Positions 1-8,600 of a stretch of 24,770 nucleotides of DNA are shown here, in pieces. Position 1 is the stretch's first letter. Each line of letters starts with the position of its first letter. The translations under genes and the position numbers were made by a program. The stretch is from Phoronis australis (taxonomy: Eukaryota; Phoronida; Phoronidae). The notes beneath the pieces are model-generated. The model did no database searches. It saw only the letters and a program-made list of their open reading frames with translations, and had not been told where the DNA came from. Location: contig NMRA01000240.1 of NCBI GenBank assembly GCA_002633005.1, positions 337,874 through 362,643 on the forward strand, read 5' to 3'.

Positions 1-1
1 C

Positions 2-296
2 AATATTATTTACCTTATAACTTGTAAAAAATGTTCTATCCAATACGTAGGACAAACTCAACATAATCTACAAACTCGGTTTCGTAATCATAGATTTAAC
101 ATAATACATAAAAACATTTCTGATACTATAGGTAATCATTTCAATTCCAAAAATCATAATATTCAAGATCTTTCTGTACAAATAATAGAAAAACTCCAAC
201 ACCCCCAGTACCCCTCAGAGACTTAAAAGAGAACAATATTGGATAGACAAACTTAATACAATAGAACCTCAGGGATTGAACATAAAAACTTCTTAA
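2..296 (+). pseudogene. Penelope-like element, GIY-YIG endonuclease C-terminus (frameshifted)
   Basis: The first 75 codons read in one frame as a GIY-YIG nuclease core: an IYLITC strand, a C-x-x-C pair, YVGQT, then a spaced Arg and His (TRFRNH). This arrangement is characteristic of the C-terminal endonuclease of Penelope-like retroelements, which nicks target DNA for reverse transcription. A stop at 224-226 ends this frame, but from about 213 another frame continues with the conserved tail (REQYWIDKL, then a GLN motif) and stops at 294-296. One frameshift therefore splits the domain. The RT part lies upstream of the window or is lost. It is a dead, truncated 3' end of an element. The family assignment rests on motif recognition; a free-standing GIY-YIG gene is less likely because of the C-x-x-C and the REQYWI tail. 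Confidence 0.75.
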
Positions 297-463
297 AATA
301 TGTCATTGAATTTTTTACGCAAAAATGTATCATTTTCATTACACCATATCTTATATGTCAATTGTCATTTTGTGTTTGATTTTGCTTTATTTCTGTTTTT
401 GTTGATAAAGGAAGTTGTTACATCCGAAAATTTCAAATTTCAGTTGATCCATTCTTGTTGTTC

Positions 464-866
464 TATAAATTCACAAGCACGGGTTTGTATTAGTCAGTTA
501 AAAAGAGAAAAGCAGTCAAGGGTTAAACAGTTGAGAGAATTACAGTTGAGTTGCAGTGTGAAGAGAATCAGCAGTTTCAGCGAGAGTCAATAGAGAGCCA
601 GCTATAGAGACAGCAGATTATTGAATCAACGAGTGTAACAGTTGCTGGAAGTGTCTCAGAAGTTCATCACAAGTCAAGGCTTTGCAGCTCTGGCTGGAGC
701 ATAAAACAGACATCATGTCAGACGTTTTGTTTGAGTAGGCTTTTGAACGGTCGAGATTAATAAAGCATTAACTCGAACCAGTCTTCAGTCTATCGTCGCA
801 CCGAAAGCTATTAGCACCGGTTGGTAACCACCTGTGTCCAACCACAAACAGGGGGAAAACGTGGCA
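464..866 (+). repeat. LTR-like repeat, copy 1 (truncated at its 5' side)
   Basis: This segment recurs in inverted orientation at about 17121-17563. Shared landmarks in order are a TATA-like box (TATAAAT, 464-470), the ACAAGCACGGG block, GAAGAGAATCAGCAGTT, the AGAGAGCCAGCTATAGAGAC block, an AATAAA signal (759-764), AACTCGAACCAGTCTTCAGTC, and a GGGGAAAA tail near 852. A TATA box about 290 bp before AATAAA followed by a short tail fits the U3/R/U5 layout of an LTR. The upstream heat-shock part seen in the other copy is absent here; unrelated sequence begins before 464. The right end abuts the broken D-T-D-family ORF. It could instead be another kind of dispersed promoter-bearing repeat, since no terminal TG...CA is clear. 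Confidence 0.6.
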
Positions 867-2533
867 GATGTGATTGGCATTACTGATAATCCTGCTGCTT
901 TAATGATATGGGCAACTGTTGGTCCAGGGTTTTCAAGACTCGTGGAAGAATTTGAGCAGTTAAACGAACCCGACAAACTAGGTTCAGGGCAACATCGTGA
1001 TCAAGTTGCTGGAGAGCAATCTCTGTTTTCCAAGCGTGTAAAGGAAGGGGTGAAATCATTTGAAGAATATGGCAATCCATTCGTTGAAAATAGGTCTGAT
1101 CCCATCGCTCTGGATTCGAAGGTTATGATAAATAAAAACGTTGTTCTAGCTATGCAATCACTGAAACAGACAGTGGAAAATTCCGAGCACAGCGTTTACG
1201 TAAAGGAACGACTTGAAGCAGTATCTGTACCGGTGTTGGATGTCATTCGTAATAGCAAACTCCTTCAGTTCCAAACAAGACTCCAACAATACCACTCGAA
1301 GACAGCCATTAATGTGATAGAGTTGAACAACGACTGCAACCTTTTCTTCATGATAGACGTTATTGTCAGTTTAGACAAGGAGACCTTGAAGAGATCTTCA
1401 AACACGAGAACCAGCCATCACCGTCATATGTGGGTGAGAATTGGCAATGTGTTAAATTAGATCGAATTGACTGTATTGGGAAAGATGCCAACATCGTCTG
1501 TCAAGAAAAAGTTGGTAATAATTACAAAATCTTAGACGGGCCCGTGATAATAATATTGTAAAACCTTCCACGAATATGTTTAACGCGTTTTCTTGCCCCA
1601 TATTATGAGAAGCCTTGAAAACGTTAGGAGATTAGACTTGGTTTGGGACATCTGTATACATGACAGATTAAAAATTACAACTCTACGAAAGAGGGAGTCC
1701 TGCAGGCGTGTGAAGATGGTAAGCGCAACCCAAAATCCACCAAACCGGACCAGTTCCCTCGGAGTAGCTAAAAACAAGCATGAATTGTACCTTTTGCTGT
1801 GACCTTATATTGCCGAGCTTCATACCCAAGTGAAGATTTTTGTATTCACTTAATGGAATGGACTTGTTTCCAATGAAGCCCCCAATAGGAAGAAGGCGAC
1901 AACAGACTGTTTTGCTCGCACTACATTGTTCACATAGGGGATGCCCAATATTGTTAATCCAAACAGTGGACACTGATGTGATGATGCTAGCATGTTTTCA
2001 CATTTTTACCTTGAATGTGAAGATTTGTGAGCTGCCTTGGGGACAAATAAAAACTAATTGATTATCCAAACTCAGGATATTGCATCACCTCATGGACCCA
2101 TAACGTCAAAGGCGCTTGTTTTCATTCACGACATATCTGTTTGTGATGCCACATCGTCATTCTATTTCAATGGAAAGAAGAAAGCATGGAACACTTGGCA
2201 GAAGTTCTGTGAAGCAACAGCAACATTTCACACACTCTCAAACAGGCCAATCTCAGTTTCTGATGAGGATTTTTAGGTTTTGTAACATTTGTTTGAATTG
2301 TTTTGTGACAGGACAAAGAGCGTTGTCAAGTTAGCATCAGTTGGAAGATTGTATTTTCAAAAAGACGACAAATAGATAGATTTCCACCAACTCAGACAGC
2401 CTTCAGAGAACACGTGAAAAGCTCTATTTACCAGGCAAGATATGACTGGAACCTAACTCTCTTTGCACAACAGCTTACTTACTCCGGGAGTGACGGGAAA
2501 TTCGTAACCCCCTAAACGTCACTTCCGGAGTAG
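864..2533 (+). pseudogene. D-T-D motif ORF family (uncharacterised metazoan, transposon-associated), copy A, broken
   Basis: Successive frames spell out one protein family in the right order. The open part (864-1395) has ITDNPAALMIW, VGPGFSRLVEEFE, a GNPF block with LDSK, and NNDCNLFFMID. A frameshift follows, continuing with RQGDLEEIFKHENQPSPS (about 1378-1431). Next come KILDG (1530s), LENVRRLDLVWD and DRLKITTLRKR (1605-1690), ILLIQTVDTDVMMLA (about 1948-1992), then GPITSKALVF, CDAT and GKKKAWNTW (about 2090-2200), and FPPTQTAFREHVK with IYQARYDW (about 2380-2450), ending at DGKF and TSLPE. I know this arrangement from large unnamed proteins scattered through metazoan genomes; the D-T-D and G-C-D motifs resemble acidic nuclease (PIN/FEN-like) sites, which is inference. 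At least four frameshifts or stops make it dead. The N-terminus is replaced by the LTR-like repeat. I found no TIRs around this copy. Confidence 0.7.
2481..2531. repeat. 15-bp near-perfect inverted repeat (hairpin)
   Basis: Left arm 2481-2495 (ACTCCGGGAGTGACG) pairs with right arm 2517-2531, 14 of 15 positions plus one G:T, across a 21-nt loop. A perfect 9-bp direct repeat TGCACAACA stands on both sides (2464-2472 and 2534-2542). It overlaps the end of the copy A reading frame, where the right arm encodes the family's TSLPE motif, so at least that arm is probably ancestral coding sequence. Confidence 0.6.
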
Positions 2534-2542
2534 TGCACAACA

Positions 2543-2889
2543 AACCGTATTTTTACTAAAAATGACTCTAAAAAAGCTTGCAATAAAAACAAAACACATG
2601 AAGATTATAATGCTTTTGAAGTCCTACTTTTCACCATTTAAATGGGATCGGATGCCCCAAGTTCGCTTATGGGTGCAGCTCTCCCCAACACAAGCAGAAT
2701 TCGATGGTGTAGCTACCAACAAAAAGCACGTGGTGCTGCCTCGGGTCCTCTTAAGAACAACCCTGTTAATAAATTAAGTCGTTGTAATCGATAACCTTTT
2801 AAAACCCGTCGTATTGATATTCTAATTTTCATACATGAGTTCACAGTAAAATTGTTTTTGTAATACCTTCTGATATTTTGCAATTTCAG
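2543..2889. other. Spacer with no recognised gene
   Basis: AT-rich sequence between the broken ORF family copy and the first EB exon. The last part, rich in T before the AG at 2888-2889, serves as the acceptor region. I see no other conserved motif. Confidence 0.5.
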
Positions 2890-3021
2890 TTGATGAATAC
2901 GTTCCATGTCTAGCCGGTGGCAAAAGGTGTTTTAAATATGCTGGCTGTTATGTCGACGAGAATGGTAAACGAGAGTGCAAGTGTAGAAAGTATCATCAAA
3001 AGAGCGGAAATAAGTGTAAAG
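2890..3021 (+). CDS. EB/EGF-like six-cysteine exon 1 (internal, phase 1-1)
   Basis: The acceptor is TTTTGCAATTTCAG and the donor AAAG|GTATAAG. The 132-nt exon takes one base from the previous exon and leaves one G, giving 43 whole codons. The peptide starts DEYVPCLAGGKRC and ends KCK, with six Cys spaced 6-5-9-1-10. The C-x-C pair followed by a final Cys fits EB modules and short EGF-like domains, which fold extracellularly on three disulfides. It differs from its sisters in having nine residues, rich in charge, between Cys3 and Cys4, and no G-aromatic after Cys5 (RKYHQ instead). It is the first recognisable exon in the window; the start of the gene lies upstream. The function of the whole protein is unknown. 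Confidence 0.85.
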
Positions 3022-3199
3022 GTATAAGCGGTGACTAAGTGATTGTTTAGTAAACTTCCTGCCACACGTCGTGTATAAGCAGATGTACGTTCTTATATTC
3101 TCAATTACATTTGTCATACTGTTGTCAAGGGAAAAATAGTGTGCCAAGGTTTTGGGAGACAAATCGAACGTCGATATTTTATCGGAATCTTTTTTGCAG

Positions 3200-3212
3200 A
3201 GTAATTGTAAAG
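3200..3212 (+). other. Possible 13-nt cryptic or poison exon
   Basis: A strong acceptor (ATCTTTTTTGCAG) and a strong donor (GTAAGTAG) enclose 13 nt ending TTGTAAAG, very like the 3' end of the exon at 2890-3021 (GTGTAAAG). Read in the gene's phase 1 it would give one Glu and then TAA. It may be the leftover 3' edge of a duplicated module, a decoy, or chance. Confidence 0.2.
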
Positions 3213-3231
3213 GTAAGTAGTACATTCAATG

Positions 3232-3279
<48 letters not shown>

Positions 3280-3292
3280 ATATATATACGCG
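3232..3292. repeat. CA microsatellite plus TA run (alternating purine-pyrimidine)
   Basis: Strict purine-pyrimidine alternation runs from 3232 to 3277, mostly (CA)n, and again from 3279 to 3292 (TATATATATACGCG), broken only at 3277-3278. Such tracts can adopt Z-DNA and are length-polymorphic. It lies in the intron after the first EB exon. Confidence 0.95.
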
Positions 3293-5546
3293 GTCCGCCA
3301 TATTGATGAAGAACGCTATGTAAACAAAAGCACGGAGGCCTTATGGAAGCCGGGAAAGTTGAAATTTTAAATACTAACAAGGTTCTAAAATGTTGGTAAC
3401 ATTAAGCAATGTAAACCTGCAACCCACGCATTGCTTAAACGGTCATACAAGCCATTGCAAAGACAAAATTCCTAATGCTTTGGCTCAATTTCTCACGGAG
3501 TGCTGCTGGGGCTTGGGAGGTTTTGCCGGCTCAGTCTAAAAGATAGTCACTGAAATGTATAAAGTATGGAAAATATTTCCGTTATGCTACGTGGTATCAC
3601 AGTGATTAGCATTTTTCGTCGTTATAATCGTATAGAACCTATTTTTTCAGTTGTTTATAAATCGACAGAACGATCAGCTGTCAAGGAGGCCGCTCTCCGG
3701 CGTGGGTCTACAAATTACTTGACCCGACACCACTTGATTTATTCTAACAGAAAGATTTGAGGCATGTGTTCGTGCGGAACACTTGAACACCAAGTAAAAA
3801 ATTACCCATGGAAAAGGATGCGCATACAAACAGCAGTATGCGTGCATGTAAAGGCGTGTTATTGTATGCAATAATTGACCACTAGAACTGTACATATTTG
3901 TGTACGTGTGCATATTAGGAATTGAGAGCATAGTCCATTTTGAATGAAAGTTGGAAGTAAAATTTTTCAAAACGATAGAGAAACTGATATGTTAACATAA
4001 ATAAATAAGCACAAAAGACACCAAAAACACCTTGTACCATTTGGCGAGACATGCTCAGATACATCAGTTATCTGTGTGTGCCTGTGAACACCACTGCTTG
4101 GGCGGCCGAAGCCGGAGGTCGAGGTATGCATTTGCACAGACCCAAGGTGATTGGAATTGTCTACTTCAGCTTATACCAAGGAATAACAATTACATCAATA
4201 TGCAGACGTTTTTTCAAAAATGTCTCAAGAAAACATTACCCCAGTGGTATTACTTGTCCTAGTACTAATTCATCTTAGCCTTGTGAACTATATGTAGTAG
4301 TTTGTACAGTTTGAAATGACATAATCTCACGTATCAAACTGCTATGTCATAGACTCTGTTGTAAAACAACACAACGACTGCAATACATGTATAAAGGCAG
4401 ACCTAGAGTTTTAAGAAAGGCGTCCCCATTAATATTTTTTTTTAAATTAATTTTTACACCAATCAATGTACCTCTTTTTTCCGACCGATGCGCGGAATCG
4501 CAGATTTTTCTGTCAATAACAAGCACACTTTAATCTGATTGGCCATCTAGAACGAAAAGGACAACAAAAATGTTGACACAGGAACAACACATTGAGATAC
4601 TGTAACCATTTCAAACAATAAAGTTTTTATTTCTTTCAAACCGTGACATAAAAGGGAAATGTCTAGCTGGTACAAAGTTACTGTAGCGTACTGGTACATG
4701 CACTCCAGCAAAAGTCAGACTTCAAACAGCTCTAATTTAATCCCTCAATTCAGTTGGATCCGACATTTACTGGCACACAATTCTTTTACTAGTACACTTA
4801 TATTGACAACACACCGCCACAGAATAAATGTCTCAGATTTCAATGGTCATAAACTGTACCTGCCATGTCCTAAATATCCAGGCATTTATACACTGTAAGC
4901 AACAGAAGACCATAAACAGGACAGACTATAATATAAGAAAGACAATTGCAGATTTAAATAGCTTGTCAGGCTACGTAACATTTGTCCCATATCTGGAAAT
5001 ATACTGAAACAACTCATCTACCGTCCCTGTACAACATTGTGGGATGCAGCATTCTTGGTGTATCCCTTTCTTCCTGGCCTATTCCTAATAAGTTGGATAT
5101 ACTGATAAATCTTCGAATTGGTGTCCACTCTGTAAAAATGTACAACCATTAATCTTGTAGTCACTTATTGTGTTTCTTCGTTGCTAGAAAACAACAGATA
5201 TCTTGGAGAGAATACTGTCACTAAACTCTTAGAAGACATATCGCACTAAGAAGCAAAGTCTAGCAAAAGAAATATCGACTTAAGTGGGTGTTCTAGGTAT
5301 CAAATGAAGTTGAACAGTTGTTTCTGCGATCGGATTTTCTAATGTTTATACTAGAAATCAATCATTATTTTAGATGTTTCCGCTACACTTTAATACAAAC
5401 TAAAGATAAGTGTTAAGAATCCTGTGCTCAAGTATGTTATGATTTTCTTGGATGATTTTTCTAAAAATCCTAGTGTGCAGCTGACGATCCTAACATTAAA
5501 GCTATTAGATTTTACTTGTAATCAAGTGTTGTTGTTTGTGTTTTAG
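3293..5546. other. Intron sequence without recognised genes
   Basis: AT-rich sequence of the intron after the first EB exon. The open frames are short, lack Cys-module patterns and match no family I know. The last 20 bases before 5547 are T/G-rich and end in TTTTAG, forming the acceptor of the microexon candidate. Confidence 0.5.
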
Positions 5547-5579
5547 CTAAGTGCGACTTTGGACTAGACCATTGTGTAG
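5547..5579 (+). CDS. Candidate 33-nt microexon with two cysteines (phase 1-1)
   Basis: A T/G-rich tract ending GTGTTTTAG precedes 33 nt, and GTAG|GTAAAC follows. Read in the phase used by every other exon of the gene (two bases, ten codons, one base) it stays open and encodes AKCDFGLDHCV once the G from the previous exon is added. Length divisible by three, matching phases and two Cys support a real cassette microexon that adds a short loop between modules. Against it: 33 nt is short, one open frame over ten codons is not improbable, and two Cys do not make a module. It could also be the surviving half of a split EB module. RNA reads joining 3021 to 5547 or 5579 to 11152 would decide. Confidence 0.35.
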
Positions 5580-5811
5580 GTAAACTAAAATTTACTTGAG
5601 CCCATTACGTACAGACCTTATAAACATTTATGTTGAGTTTGTATTCATGGTATGAAGCAAACTGGCAACAATAATTTTGAATTCAACTTACAGCACAAAA
5701 AATTAACCCCGGGCTGTTTTAAAGCCAAGATCACACCTTTTAAAAAAGATCGAGACCAAGTTCAACTGGCATCAGGTAACAGTGGGAAAAAAAGAACCTA
5801 AATAATTTCAG

Positions 5812-5997
5812 ACTACGTCACACAATGCTGGGAAGAAGATATCGACCCATTTCGGTTGGCCTTTTCTATTTGAAAGTTTGCACAACTAAATGCTAATAGT
5901 CAGGTTCACTATGTCCGAATTTTGACATTCGTTGGATTTTTTTGGGGAGAGTGGAAACTATACATTTTTGGAAACCTCATGTAACGACAAATCAGAA
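5812..5997 (+). repeat. Left terminal inverted repeat
   Basis: Contains GTGGAAACTATACATTTTTG and GACAAATCAGAA, both found reverse-complemented near the other end. The core is 5932-5997; the outer part is more diverged, with small gaps. Confidence 0.7.
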
Positions 5998-6063
5998 AAT
6001 AATTGATTCCATATTTTGGTGGCCATCTTGGATTTTTAAAAATGGCACCTGTGAAATAGATCA

Positions 6064-7430
6064 CAAATTCAGGCAAAGTACGAGGGTTGTCGCAAAGAGA
6101 GTCAATGAAGATAAGAGCCTTTGGTCATCAGTCAAAAAGCTAAACAATGACATGTTTATGTCAGGACACAAGAAGGCAGCCCTAAAATTCCGTGACGTCG
6201 CCCTGAATCTCAAAAAGACCATGGATGTGTATGACAGGCTGCTGGTACTTGTCGAGTCAAATAGACAAATCGACCAGAAACATGCTCTCAGCCACTTTCA
6301 ATTCATCCTAACACCAAGAACAGTCTTTGCTGCCAGTGTGGCAATGCTGCCATTCACAAACAAGTCGAATCGAATCCACATTCTGCAGAAACTTTCCGAA
6401 GCAGACGTCTTAGAACAGGACAGTCCTCAAGCTGCAAGAGAGGTTTTACATCCAGAAACCATGTAAACAACGTCCACCGAGTGTGTTCACCCAAGCTACA
6501 AAACTGCACGTGAGGATTGTATAGAAGTGAGGTTCTTAACTAGAGATTATGACGATTTCATTCTGGTTTTTGACACCAACAAATACAACTCTTTGAAACA
6601 AGCCACTACAGAAAAATGAGGCATCGACAGGGTCAAGTACAGTACCAGATAAGAGATGAGACTTACATACAGAACATCCCAATGACCCGTTTCCTCTGCC
6701 ATGACAAAAAAGCTCAACTTACTGAATATCTGTCTGCAAAGTCACTTCGATATAGCAAAGACTTTGCAAAGATAGCCATTACTTCAGCTTGAGGATGCGC
6801 AAAGAGCAACCGGTCTACGCTTAGAAAAAACAATCACGAAAAAGCAGATATATTGCTAATACATCATGCAGTTTTGGCATCACATTAAAACGTCCCTGAT
6901 GTTTGTTTACGTGACACAGATTTACTGGTACTCGTCATTGCCTATTATGACAGGTTTCTCAGAAATACGTCAGTCCCCATGGCATCTGGAATCCAATATG
7001 GACAACATTCGGTGCTGTCTAAGCAAAGACTCTTCCGGCTTCCCATGCTTTTATAGGGACAGACAACACTGTCCATTCTGTAGGTTGAATATATATATTT
7101 GGAGGCAAACAATGAGGATATCAATGCACAGCAGACTCTTAGTACTGCTTATGAAGTAACAGGTGAACCTCTTTTCACATTAGCCCGCTTTTACATTTGC
7201 ATGATCTCCACTGGGTATAGACACGAATAGCATCCCAGCGCTTATGTGGTACCTCTTCTGTAAACATGCGGATGACAGCGACAAATGTCCCTCAAGCATT
7301 GGTGCTTTGAAACAGCATGTGCTGAGGGTGTTAACTCACGCTAGAGTGTGGGGCAAGGCAGCCATTGCTCGACATGAGTTCTCTTCTGATTTGTCATTCC
7401 ACGAGGTTTCCAAAAATGTATAGTTTCCAC
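6064..7430 (+). pseudogene. D-T-D motif ORF family, copy B, inside a TIR element, broken
   Basis: In order: TRVVAKRVNEDKSLW and a long charged helix region with HFQFILTPRTVFAA (6080-6340), then DYDDFILVFDTNKYNSLKQA (6547-6606), IRDETYIQNIPMTRFLCHDK (about 6646-6705) and LTEYLSAKSLRYSKD, HEKADILLIHHAVLAS (about 6839-6886), DTDLLVLVIAYYDRFL (6914-6961), a LPASHAF-GTDNT block in another frame (about 7036-7075), and IPALMWYLFCKHADD with GALKQHVLRV and RVWGKAA (about 7230-7365). The order matches the family seen at 864-2533, but the sequence is clearly a different lineage. TAA, TGA and TAG codons plus several frameshifts show it is dead. The C-terminal codons fall within the right TIR. A nuclease role for the acidic D-T-D motif is inference. 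Confidence 0.7.
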
Positions 7431-7613
7431 TTTCCCCAAAAAATTCCAGCAAATTTACATAACAAGCCTGGCTATAATGCATAACCACATTAGTTTTCAA
7501 AAAATTCGCAGACCTGAACCATATGCTGTTTTCTTTGTCATGAATTCACCGGCGCTTGCAAAAATGAGCTTCGTCAGCTCCTGACTCACACTACCAGTGC
7601 TGAATGACGTAGT
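7384..7613 (-). repeat. Right terminal inverted repeat
   Basis: Reverse complement of the left end of the element; the core 7384-7449 matches 5932-5997. It overlaps the last codons of the internal ORF, so the terminal repeat is partly coding. Confidence 0.7.
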
Positions 7614-8313
7614 GTGCAACATGACTCTTTCCAATATCATAGTACTTGGCCAAAAAAAATCAATCAAGTAGAAATAGTGATTGTCAATTCCATACAGTGT
7701 TTTAGAAGCATTGTTCTTTGAGTGAAAAAGGTCAATGTGGCCACTTCCTCTTTCACGCTAACACTTTTTCCCACAAAGAGCATAGAGCAGATCCAATCGG
7801 TAAACAAAACATTCATGGCTCTTCTCAACATCTTTTAGCCACAGATCAATATGCGTATAACTCAGGTCCTGGCGCCATAAGTGCACTATTTTTCTTCATT
7901 TGACTGGGGGGTTTCCCGGCAATCACTTCATGGCACGATTGCAATAACCTTTAAGTTAAGCTTACATCGACAAGGCAACTGGCAGACTCCGCACATGTCA
8001 ATTTCTAATCACGCGTACACCGGTAATTTTGCAATAATGAGAGTCGAGGCAGTCCCAGTTACCTCCAGTCACGTTTATAAACTCATCGAAAGCGACAGGC
8101 AGTGGCTGAGTTGTAACCATTGAAGTGTATGTTAGGAAGGACTTACATACAGACTTGTGTATGTTTGCCACTGTAACTTAGATATTTAAGTACTCATATA
8201 CTTTCCATCAGTATTCCTTTGTATGCAATAGATCATCTTTCTTTTAATACAATCCTGAGATCAAGTTTTGAGCAAATATCCACATTTCAACGAGAGCATC
8301 GGTCCAAGCCAAT

Positions 8314-8337
8314 AGACATCACATTATGATGATGTCT
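8314..8337. repeat. Short perfect hairpin
   Basis: AGACATCA and TGATGTCT form an 8-bp stem around an 8-nt loop. It is short enough to be chance. Confidence 0.4.
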
Positions 8338-8380
8338 GTGGTCCAACCATTTGCCATTTTTTGTGTTTTAGTGTAAAATT

Positions 8381-8600
8381 AGGTCATCGCATGGTCGTTA
8401 AAATGACACCACTAGTTGCAGCGAAGCGTATATCGAAGTAGACCAGCGAAACTGAGTGAAAACAGTAGCGAGAAAGCGGAACATGTGTAACTGACGGCAA
8501 CCGAGCGATCAGCTATATACGCCGTCAGTAGTAAGAAGACGCACATTGGCCAGACTCGGAAACCGATCAGTTTCCTTCAGTTCCTCTCAGTTGTCGGTAA
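8381..8600. promoter_or_regulatory. CpG-dense patch, possible promoter or young repeat
   Basis: About 17 CpG dinucleotides occur in 220 bp, in surroundings where CpG is sparse. There are several GCGAA/GCGAG words and a GGAAACCGATCAGTTTCC palindrome (6-bp arms). No TATA box or open frame follows clearly. It could be a regulatory element, or a recently inserted repeat not yet depleted of CpG. Confidence 0.2.

Larger units (their letters stand above)
5812..7613 (+). mobile_element. DNA-transposon relic with long TIRs carrying a D-T-D family ORF
   Basis: The two ends are inverted copies of each other. The outermost match is ACTACGTCA at 5812-5820 against TGACGTAGT at 7605-7613, followed inward by weaker matches (ATGCTAATAG/ATGCATTATAG blocks) and a core where about 60 of 66 positions agree (5932-5997 against 7384-7449). 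Between them is a degenerate ORF. About 1.8 kb with TIRs of roughly 190-230 bp is typical of a cut-and-paste transposon, here with an inactivated and probably internally shortened coding region. I could not identify a target-site duplication, so the outer limits may be a few bases off. The superfamily is unknown to me. Confidence 0.65.

Noticed and set aside
300-593. 97-codon + frame as a gene
   Set aside because: It starts right after the Penelope-like stop and runs into the LTR-like repeat, where the homologous copy at 17400-17570 does not keep the frame.
3114-3380. Frames running through the CA repeat (poly Thr-His or Val-Cys)
   Set aside because: Translation artefacts of a dinucleotide repeat, which is open in most frames.
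4062-4123. Cys-rich frame SVCACEHHCLGG with nearby AG and GTATGC, as an EB exon
   Set aside because: In the gene's phase 1 it meets TGA after a few codons; only phase 0 is open, and there is no polypyrimidine tract before the AG.
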